From Tepidisphaera sp. (GTDB lineage: Bacteria > Planctomycetota > Phycisphaerae > Phycisphaerales > UBA1924), in contig WGNV01000010.1 in NCBI GenBank assembly GCA_016124375.1, forward strand, positions 62,001-126,000: a stretch of DNA of 64,000 nt, written 5' to 3'. The notes under the pieces were generated by a model. It worked only from the letters and a program-made list of their open reading frames with translations. It ran no database searches and had not been told where the DNA came from. This document shows positions 26,848 through 33,283 of the stretch, piece by piece; the first letter of the stretch is position 1, and each line of letters opens with the position of its first letter. The position numbers were made by a program, and so were the translations under genes.

Positions 26848-27225
26848 ATGCCGACGATTAATCAACTTGTTCGCAAGCCCCGTCAGCCTTTGTCTCGCAT
26901 CAACAAGGTGAAGGACCTGCAGGGGGCTCCGCAGAAGCGCGGCGTGTGCACCATCGTGCGCACCATGACCCCCAAGAAGCCCAACTCGGCCCTCCGAAAG
27001 ATCGCCCGCGTGCGACTGTCGAACGGCAAGGAAGTGACGGCGTACATCGGTGGCGAAGGGCACAACCTGCAGGAACACTCGATCGTGCTGGTGCGCGGCG
27101 GGCGTGTGCGTGACCTTCCCGGTGTCCGGTATCACATCGTGCGCGGCACGCTCGACTGCTTGGGCGTCGAAGGCCGCAAGAAGGGCCGCTCCAAGTACGG
27201 CGCCAAGCGCGGCAAAGCCTCGTAA
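26848..27225 (+). CDS. rpsL: 30S ribosomal protein S12
   Basis: 125 residues from the ATG at 26848, starting '[12 protein letters not shown]' as in other S12. The decoding-centre loops are intact: '[17 protein letters not shown]' and '[11 protein letters not shown]'. In '[14 protein letters not shown]' an Arg stands where E. coli has Lys ('[14 protein letters not shown]'); this Lys-to-Arg change is a classical streptomycin-resistance position. There is no obvious Shine-Dalgarno sequence just upstream. It is the first gene of a shortened str operon with rpsG. The 252-bp gap to rpsG contains repeat elements. Confidence 0.98.
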   Translation: MPTINQLVRKPRQPLSRINKVKDLQGAPQKRGVCTIVRTMTPKKPNSALRKIARVRLSNGKEVTAYIGGEGHNLQEHSIVLVRGGRVRDLPGVRYHIVRGTLDCLGVEGRKKGRSKYGAKRGKAS

Positions 27226-27254
27226 AGCCTCGTAAGGCATCGCGGGCACAACAA

Positions 27255-27298
27255 CGAGCCCGAAGCGCCAGCAAGGGTCTCAGCGACGCCCGAACTGG
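27255..27298. repeat. 40-bp dispersed repeat CGAGCCCGAAGCGCCAGC..., copy in rpsL-rpsG spacer
   Basis: The first 40 bases match the copy inside the E1-enzyme gene at 28523 at 35 of 40 positions by eye. The core CCCGAAGCGCCAGC(A/G)AGGGTCTC is one I recall as frequent in planctomycete genomes. It lies 30 bp after the rpsL stop. Confidence 0.8.
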
Positions 27299-27326
27299 CA
27301 CGCAGCAGAAAACTGAAGTTCGTGTA

Positions 27327-27349
27327 GGCACAGGCCAGACGCCTGTGCC
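27327..27349. repeat. Palindromic element GGCACAGGC-n5-GCCTGTGCC
   Basis: A perfect 9-bp inverted repeat with a five-base loop (CAGAC) in the rpsL-rpsG spacer, about 128 bp before the rpsG start. It looks like a REP-type palindrome, not a terminator: no T-run follows. Confidence 0.75.
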
Positions 27350-27477
27350 ACAAGGGTGAGAAGGTTCCAGTTTCGATCAACAACGGCAGTAATCGCGGCA
27401 GGCTGCTCCGCTGAGCGGGCCGGGCCGGGGTGAAGGTGTGCGGGGGTGGCCCAGCACCAGCCAGCAAGGAGTTTCAC

Positions 27478-27975
27478 ATGGGTGGCAAGCGTTTTACCAA
27501 TGCCGACAAGCAGCTGCGTCCGGACCCCCGCTTCGGTGATCGCACGCTGTCGCGGTTCATCAACTGCGTGATGCAGGACGGCAAGAAGGCCGTTGCCCAG
27601 CGCGTGGTGTATGACGCGTTCGAGGTGATCCAGGGCCGCCTGGCCAAGGAAACTTCGCCTGAGGCCCCCAAGGAAGCGATCGAGGTCTTCCAGCGGGCGC
27701 TCGAGAACGTCAAGCCCTTTGTGGAAGTTCGCAGCAAGCGCATCGGTGGTGCGAACTACCAGGTGCCCATGCAGGTGAACAAGAAGCGCCAGCAGAGCCT
27801 GGCGTTCCGCTGGATTCTCGAGGCGGCTCGCAGCGAGAAGGGCCGCCCGATCTCGCAGCGCCTCGCCGATGAGCTGTACAACGCCGCCCGCGGCGAAGGC
27901 AAGGCGATGGGCACCCGCGACCAGACCCACCGCATGGCCGAAGCCAACCGCGCGTTCGCCCACTTCGCGAACTGA
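27478..27975 (+). CDS. rpsG: 30S ribosomal protein S7
   Basis: 165 residues from the ATG at 27478, seven bases after AAGGAG. S7 binds the 3' domain of 16S rRNA and nucleates head assembly. Conserved stretches are '[23 protein letters not shown]', '[17 protein letters not shown]' and '[18 protein letters not shown]'. The usual downstream partners fusA and tuf are absent: a terminator follows and then a ThiF-type gene. The str operon is therefore reduced to two genes here. Confidence 0.98.
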   Translation: MGGKRFTNADKQLRPDPRFGDRTLSRFINCVMQDGKKAVAQRVVYDAFEVIQGRLAKETSPEAPKEAIEVFQRALENVKPFVEVRSKRIGGANYQVPMQVNKKRQQSLAFRWILEAARSEKGRPISQRLADELYNAARGEGKAMGTRDQTHRMAEANRAFAHFAN

Positions 27976-27998
27976 GCGCAGAAGACACACGAACCTCT

Positions 27999-28034
27999 CA
28001 CGCCTCGGCCTCTGGCCGGGGCGTGTTTGTTTTT
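27999..28034 (+). terminator. Intrinsic terminator after rpsG
   Basis: CACGCCTCGGCC pairs with GGCCGGGGCGTG (12 bp with one G-T wobble, loop TCT), followed by TTTGTTTTT. Confidence 0.93.
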
Positions 28035-28038
28035 GGGG

Positions 28039-28135
28039 AAGGCACCAGGCACTAGGCATTAGGCACTAGGGAAGAAGAAGACTGAGGTCCCGGGGCTCTT
28101 CCCTAATGCCTAGTGCCTGATGCCTAGTGCCTTTT
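28039..28135. repeat. Heptamer (GGCACTA) long inverted repeat
   Basis: The left arm (28039-28077) has GGCACCA, GGCACTA, GGCATTA, GGCACTA heptamers then GGGAAGA. The right arm (28096-28135) is the inverse with only a few mismatches over ~38 bp. The 18-base spacer leaves a long, nearly perfect hairpin between the rpsG terminator and the E1-enzyme gene. Confidence 0.9.
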
Positions 28136-28162
28136 GCTCCATGCCTCCCCCTACGCTCCGCC

Positions 28163-29290
28163 ATGTCCCTCTCCCGACATCACCGCCAGACGCTGCTCCC
28201 CGGCATCGGCGATGCCGGTCAGGCGAAGCTGGCGGCTTCGCACGCCGCGATCGTCGGCGTCGGGGCGCTTGGGTGTGCTTCGGCCGAGCTCTTGTGCCGC
28301 GCGGGCGTCGGCACGCTCACGCTCATCGATCGCGACGTGGTCGATCTCACCAACCTGCAACGTCAGGTGCTGTTCGGTGTTGCGGATGTGGGCATGCCAA
28401 AGGCGGAAGCGGCGACAGCGCGGCTGCGGGCGATCGATCCCGGGGTGCGAGTGATCGCGCACGCGGCGGACCTGACGGGGGCCAACGCCGAGCGCCTGCT
28501 GGGGCTGGAACGCGGGGCGCCACGAGCCCGAAGCGCCAGCGAGGGTCTCCGCAATGTCCGAATCGCAGCCGGCACCGAAGATGTAGATTCGCCACCATCC
28601 CCGCCCGACATTTTCATCGATGGCACGGACAACTTCGAAACGCGGTACCTGCTCAACGACCTGGCCGTGAAGCACTCGCTCCCCCTCGCCTACGGCGGCG
28701 TCATCGCTACGCGGGGCATGTCGGGCACGTTTGTGCCGGGCGGGCCGTGCCTGCGCTGCGTGTTTGAAGAGCCCCCCGAACCCGGCAGCCAGCCCACCTG
28801 CGACACCGCCGGCGTGTTCGGGCCGGTCGTCGCCATCGTCGGGGCGACGCAGGCCGCCGACGCGATCAAGATTCTTTGCGGCCAGCCCCACACGCTGAGC
28901 CGCACGCTGCTCAACTTTGACATCTGGGCCAACGAAAGACGCCGCTTCCCGCTCGGCGATTCGCCCCGCCCCGATTGCCCCTGCTGCGGCTCGCGCCGCT
29001 TTGAGTTTCTTGAGCACGCCCGCGGCGATTCGCTGAGTTTGTGCGGGCAGGACGCGATCCAGGTGTCGCCCGGGCGCGACGTCACGCTCGATCTCGAATC
29101 GCTGCGCGAACGCCTCGCCCGCGTCGCCGCTTCCGCGCCCGTCGCCACGCGATTCATGGTGCGGGCACGGGTGCAAAGCGGCACAGGCGAAGTCGACATC
29201 AGCGTCTTCGCCGACGGCCGCGCGATCATCCGCGGCACCACCGACGCGAACGTCGCGAGGTCGGTGTACGCCAAGTACATCGGGGCCTAA
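28163..29290 (+). CDS. ThiF/MoeB-family E1-like adenylyltransferase with in-frame repeat insert
   Basis: 375 residues from the ATG at 28163. The nucleotide site is 'AAIVGVGALGCASAELL', followed by 'LIDRDVVDLTNLQRQVLF', the substrate-binding 'DGTDNFETRYLLND' and the CxxC pairs 'PCLRCVF' and 'CPCCGS' for structural zinc. The C-terminal ~90 residues resemble a divergent accessory domain. These enzymes adenylate the C-terminal Gly of ThiS or MoaD for sulfur transfer; which one is served here is not decidable. Between 'LLGLERG' and 'PDIFIDGTDN' about 33 residues are extra ('PRARSASEGLRNVR...'), encoded by the dispersed 40-bp repeat. Confidence 0.92.
   Translation: MSLSRHHRQTLLPGIGDAGQAKLAASHAAIVGVGALGCASAELLCRAGVGTLTLIDRDVVDLTNLQRQVLFGVADVGMPKAEAATARLRAIDPGVRVIAHAADLTGANAERLLGLERGAPRARSASEGLRNVRIAAGTEDVDSPPSPPDIFIDGTDNFETRYLLNDLAVKHSLPLAYGGVIATRGMSGTFVPGGPCLRCVFEEPPEPGSQPTCDTAGVFGPVVAIVGATQAADAIKILCGQPHTLSRTLLNFDIWANERRRFPLGDSPRPDCPCCGSRRFEFLEHARGDSLSLCGQDAIQVSPGRDVTLDLESLRERLARVAASAPVATRFMVRARVQSGTGEVDISVFADGRAIIRGTTDANVARSVYAKYIGA
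28523..28562. repeat. 40-bp dispersed repeat inside the E1-enzyme gene
   Basis: Second copy of CGAGCCCGAAGCGCCAGC(A/G)AGGGTCTC, in frame within the E1 gene and encoding 'RARSASEGLRNVR'. It matches the copy in the rpsL-rpsG spacer at 35 of 40 bases. Confidence 0.85.
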
Positions 29291-29297
29291 GCGAGAA

Positions 29298-29891
29298 CTA
29301 CTTCCCGCGATTCGCCCCCGGCACCCACAGCACGTCGCGCTTGCCGCCGTCGTTCGCCACACGCGACAGCACGAACAGCAGGTCGCTCAGGCGATTGAGA
29401 TACTTCACCGCTTCAGGGTTCACGCTCACGCCATGTCCCGCCTGCAGGGCCACGGCGATTCGTTCGGCGCGGCGGACCACGGTGCGGGCGACGTGCAGAG
29501 CCGCGGCTACCGGCGTGCCCCCGGGCAGCACGAAACTGGTCAGCGGCGCGAGCCCGTCGTTGTGCTCGTCGATGGTGCGTTCGAGGCGAGTGGTTTGGCT
29601 TTCGACGATGCGCAGGCGGTTCTTCTCGTTGGGCTCGATGGGCGTGGCGAGATCCGCGCCGAGGTCGAACATGTCGTGCTGGATGGCGCGGAGGATGGCG
29701 CCGAGCGTGACGGTGGCGGTATCGGACGACTGGTCGCACAGCGTCACCGCCACGCCGATGGCGGCATTGGCCTCGTCGACCGTGCCATAGGCCTCGACGC
29801 GCAGGTCGTCCTTGCGGACACGCTGCCCTCCGACCAGGCCGGTGGTGCCGTCATCGCCGGTTTTGGTGTAGATTTTGGTGAGTTTGACCAT
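29298..29891 (-). CDS. Cob(I)yrinic acid a,c-diamide adenosyltransferase, PduO type
   Basis: 197 residues, the normal size. It transfers the adenosyl group of ATP to cob(I)alamin, making coenzyme B12. Family motifs: 'KIYTKTGDDGTTGLVGGQRVRKDDLRVEAYGTVDEANA' (P-loop-like ATP site) and 'FVLPGGTPVAAALHVARTVVRRAER' with the conserved Arg residues, ending '...YLNRLSDLLFVLSR'. It is convergent with the E1 gene and divergent from recJ. No cobalamin riboswitch is seen upstream (62 bp to recJ). Confidence 0.95.
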   Translation of the reverse strand: MVKLTKIYTKTGDDGTTGLVGGQRVRKDDLRVEAYGTVDEANAAIGVAVTLCDQSSDTATVTLGAILRAIQHDMFDLGADLATPIEPNEKNRLRIVESQTTRLERTIDEHNDGLAPLTSFVLPGGTPVAAALHVARTVVRRAERIAVALQAGHGVSVNPEAVKYLNRLSDLLFVLSRVANDGGKRDVLWVPGANRGK

Positions 29892-29953
29892 GCTGTCGTC
29901 TCCAATCCGGGGCGTCCCGCGCGGGCCGGGCGTCGTCGCGATATTCTGCGGCC

Positions 29954-31819
29954 ATGCCGGTGGCGACGGATCGCACCCAACCCGTGCCCGACCTGATCAA
30001 CACTAGCGCCGCCGCTGCGCCCGGCGCGGGGGGACAGGCTCGCGGGCGAGCGAGCGATGCCGCCGGTGTGCGCGGGATGACTAAAGTGTGGCGACTGCGC
30101 GGGGCGATGAGCGCCGCCGGAGCGCCGCTGGTGCAGCGAGTGCTGATCGCCCGGGGCCTCACCGACCCGGCGACTTCGGAAAAGTTCCTCGACCCCAAGC
30201 TCACGCACCTGCACGATCCCTCGGGCATTCCCGACCTGGACAAGGCGGCGGAGCGGTTGCTGCGAGCGGCTCGCGCGGGCGAACGCATCGTCATCTACGG
30301 CGATTACGACGTCGATGGCGTGAGCGCGACCGCGATCCTCTTCCACATGCTGCGCGAAATCGTGCCGGGCGTGAAACTCGGCACCTACGTGCCCCATCGC
30401 ATCGACGAGGGGTACGGGTTGAACGTGGAGGCGGTGCGCGAACTGGCCCGCGAGGGGGCACGGGTGATCGTCAGCGTCGATTGCGGCATCACCGCGATCG
30501 CGCCCGCCCAAGCCGCACGCGAGGCGGGCGTGGACCTCATCATCACGGATCATCACAACCCGCCCGCGTCGGTGGCCGAACTGCCCGACGCTTTCGCCGT
30601 GGTGCACCCGCGCCGGCCGGATTCGGCGTATCCCTTCGGCGAACTCTGCGGCGCGGGGGTGGCGTTCAAACTCGCGTGGCGCTTGGCGACCCTTGCGAGT
30701 GGGGGCAGCAAGGTATCGGAAGCGATGCGGGGGCTGCTGATCGAGTTGCTCGGGCTGACGTCGCTGGGGGTGATTGCGGATGTGGTGCCGCTGGTGGATG
30801 AAAATCGTGTGATCGCGAAGTTCGGGCTCGGGCGGATCAAGGATTCACGGATCGAGGGGCTGCGGGCGCTGGTGCGGGCGTCTCGCCTGGACAGCGACAA
30901 GGTGAGCGCCGAGGACGTGGGGTTCAAGATCGGTCCGCGACTGAACGCGTGCGGGCGCATGGGGCATGCGCGCGAGGCGGTGGAGTTGCTGACGGTGGCG
31001 AGCGGGGCGCGGGCGAACGAGATCGCCACGCAGTTGTCGCGCATGAATGATGAACGGCGCGACGAGGAGCGGCGGATCTTTGAGCACGCACTGGAGATGG
31101 CGCAATCCCAGGGCATGACCGGAACCCAGTCGCGGGCCATCGTCTTGGCGCACGAGGGGTGGCACAGCGGGGTCGTGGGCATCGTGTGCTCGCGCCTGGT
31201 GGAGCGGTTCAATCGCCCGACGATCCTGCTCTCGAGCGCGGCCGAGGGGCTGCACGGGTCGGGGCGGTCGATTGAGGGATTCAGTCTGCACGCGGCGCTG
31301 GTGGAGTGTGCGCCGTTGCTCACGACCTTTGGCGGGCACGACATGGCCGCGGGGATGAAGCTGGCGCATGCGCAGTTTGCCGCATTCGTGCAGGGCTTCA
31401 CCCAGGTCGCGAACCGAGAGATCAGCCCCGAGCAACTGGTGGGTGCAGCGAAGTACGACTGCGGCGCGAGCCTGCACGAACTCGATCTCACGACGGTGCG
31501 TCAGTTGGCACGGCTCGGGCCCTTCGGGGCCGGTAACCCGGGGGTGCGCGTGCGGCTGGCGCCGGTGCGGGTGGCGGCCAGGCCGGAGATCTTCGGGCAG
31601 ACGGGCAAGCACCTATCGCTGCGGGTGGCGGATGAGCGCGGCGGGCGCGGGCTGAGGCTGATCGGCTGGAACTGGGCGAGCCGCATCGCCGAGATTCCTG
31701 CGGGCGCGACGATCGAGGCGATCGTGACGCCGACGATCTCGACGTTCGGCTCGCCCAGCGTCGAGCCGGTGATCGACGACATTCGCATCGTCGATGCGCC
31801 TTCCGGCCCCGGCGCCTAG
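29954..31819 (+). CDS. recJ: Single-stranded-DNA-specific exonuclease RecJ
   Basis: 621 residues from the ATG at 29954; the conserved N-terminus begins near 'MTKVWRLRG' (ATG 30077), so the shorter start is possible, and neither has a clear ribosome site. DHH-family motifs: 'YGDYDVDGVSATAI' (metal-binding Asp residues), 'VDCGITA' and 'ITDHHNPP' (the DHH triad). The DHHA1 domain has 'HEGWHSGVVGIV' and 'GGHDMAAGMKL', followed by a C-terminal OB region. RecJ degrades ssDNA 5'-3' in recombination and mismatch repair. Confidence 0.95.
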   Translation: MPVATDRTQPVPDLINTSAAAAPGAGGQARGRASDAAGVRGMTKVWRLRGAMSAAGAPLVQRVLIARGLTDPATSEKFLDPKLTHLHDPSGIPDLDKAAERLLRAARAGERIVIYGDYDVDGVSATAILFHMLREIVPGVKLGTYVPHRIDEGYGLNVEAVRELAREGARVIVSVDCGITAIAPAQAAREAGVDLIITDHHNPPASVAELPDAFAVVHPRRPDSAYPFGELCGAGVAFKLAWRLATLASGGSKVSEAMRGLLIELLGLTSLGVIADVVPLVDENRVIAKFGLGRIKDSRIEGLRALVRASRLDSDKVSAEDVGFKIGPRLNACGRMGHAREAVELLTVASGARANEIATQLSRMNDERRDEERRIFEHALEMAQSQGMTGTQSRAIVLAHEGWHSGVVGIVCSRLVERFNRPTILLSSAAEGLHGSGRSIEGFSLHAALVECAPLLTTFGGHDMAAGMKLAHAQFAAFVQGFTQVANREISPEQLVGAAKYDCGASLHELDLTTVRQLARLGPFGAGNPGVRVRLAPVRVAARPEIFGQTGKHLSLRVADERGGRGLRLIGWNWASRIAEIPAGATIEAIVTPTISTFGSPSVEPVIDDIRIVDAPSGPGA

Positions 31820-31854
31820 TGCCCGGTACGCGGTGCCTTCTCTCCAAAAACGCA

Positions 31855-31890
31855 CCCGGGACGAACCCCCTCACAGGCTCGTTCCCGGGG
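31855..31890. terminator. Weak bidirectional hairpin between recJ and TPR gene
   Basis: CCCGGGACGA pairs with TCGTTCCCGGG with one bulge, in the 127-bp convergent gap. No clear T-run on either side, so only a candidate. Confidence 0.4.
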
Positions 31891-31946
31891 CATTGTGTGC
31901 GTGTAGGCGTGTGGTGAGGTGGTGATTCGGGCGTGAGGGTGGTGGG

Positions 31947-33170
31947 TTACTGCACGGCGCTGAGCAGCGTGGCGGCGTCCTTGTTGTTCGGGTCGAGCTT
32001 GAGGGCCATCTGGAAGTTGCCGCGGGCGTCGGCGGTCTGATTCATGTCGCGCTGCACCAGACCCAGGAGGATGTACGTCTCGGGAGTCTGCTGGATGTTG
32101 AGAGCGCGGCGGAGGTAGTCGATCGCGCCGGGGTTGTCGCCGTTCTGGCGGAGATAGAGAGCGCGGAGGACGTAGCCGTCGGGCTTGTTGGGGGCCAGGG
32201 CGATGGCGCGCCCGCTGGCTGTGCGGAGGCGAGCGTGGTCGTGGAGCTGGTAGCAGACCTGGCCGAGTTCGAGCCAGGCGTCGGTGTCGGTGTTGCCGTC
32301 GGTGTCGGCGGTGAGCTTGATGAGGATTTCGCGCGCCTCGACGGGGCGGTCGAGCTGCATGAGGCACTTGGCGCGGGCGTGGAGCAGGTCGCGCCGGCCC
32401 TCGTTGGCCTTGTTGGTCAGGATGCGGGCGAGGTTTCCCTCGGCCTGGCCGAACTGGCCCGTGGCGATCTGGGCGCGGATAAGGTCTTCGATGATCGCCT
32501 GGTCATCGGGGGCCAGCAGACGGGCCTCGTTGAACAGCGGGATGGCGTCGGCGGGCTTGTCGCGCAGCATCGCGATGTGGCCCAGCGTCTGCTTCACGCC
32601 CGGGGCGTGGTCGAACTTGTCCAGGCGCGCGGTCAGGTACTTCTCCGCGTCGTCGAGGCGGTCCAGGGCCATCATCATCTCGGCGGCGGCGATGGCGTAC
32701 TGCGGGTTCGAGGGGTCGCGCTCGTTGGCACCCTCGTAGCGGCGCAGGGCTTCTTCCTTTCGGTCGATGCGCTCGGCCAGGATGCCCTGGTAGTACCAGG
32801 TGTCGACGTCGGCGGCGTTCATCTTCTCGGCCTGGGCAAAGGACGCGCTGGCGGCGTCCAGATCGCCCTGCTCCATCAGGATGCGCCCACGCAGCACGAA
32901 GCTCTTGACCACCTTGTCGTTGAGCTCGATCGACACGTTGACATGCTTGAGCGCCTTGGGAAGGTCGCCCGCGAGGAAGGCCTGCTGGGCCATCGTCCAT
33001 TCGGTGGCGCTCTTGAGCTGCTGCATCTTCTCCTTGGCGAGGTTGCTGCCTTCGGAGGTGAACGCACCGTTGGTGCCGCAGGCGCCCAAGAGGGTCGCCA
33101 GCGAGAGACCGGTTCCGAGAACCAGCGCGGCCTTGGCGCGATCGAACGAGCGGCGGGTGTTCTGTGCCAT
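31947..33170 (-). CDS. TPR-repeat lipoprotein downstream of secretin
   Basis: 407 residues. The signal 'ALVLGTGLSLATLLGAC' ends in a lipobox-like LGAC, so it is probably a lipoprotein. From residue ~60 on, TPR units repeat ('AQQAFLAGDLPKALKHVNVSIELN', 'TWYYQGILAERIDRKEEALRRYEGA', 'EARLLAPDDQAIIEDLIRAQ', 'FQMALKLDPNNKDA'). It lies 113 bp downstream of the secretin gene on the same strand. TPR lipoproteins such as PilF/PilW act as pilotins for secretins, so this role is plausible but inferred from context. Confidence 0.88.
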   Translation of the reverse strand: MAQNTRRSFDRAKAALVLGTGLSLATLLGACGTNGAFTSEGSNLAKEKMQQLKSATEWTMAQQAFLAGDLPKALKHVNVSIELNDKVVKSFVLRGRILMEQGDLDAASASFAQAEKMNAADVDTWYYQGILAERIDRKEEALRRYEGANERDPSNPQYAIAAAEMMMALDRLDDAEKYLTARLDKFDHAPGVKQTLGHIAMLRDKPADAIPLFNEARLLAPDDQAIIEDLIRAQIATGQFGQAEGNLARILTNKANEGRRDLLHARAKCLMQLDRPVEAREILIKLTADTDGNTDTDAWLELGQVCYQLHDHARLRTASGRAIALAPNKPDGYVLRALYLRQNGDNPGAIDYLRRALNIQQTPETYILLGLVQRDMNQTADARGNFQMALKLDPNNKDAATLLSAVQ

Positions 33171-33283
33171 GTGAGGGTGCTCCTGCGTGTGAGGGGTGAG
33201 GGAGTGAGGGCGCCGGGGGAGACCCGGCGAGTTCGAGGCAAGCGCTCACGCCGGGGTTTTTCACCCGGCGTGGCGTGATGGGT

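Noticed and set aside
29892-29953. Possible cobalamin riboswitch before the adenosyltransferase gene
   Set aside because: The divergent gap to recJ is only 62 bp, too short for a riboswitch, and no B12-box is seen.
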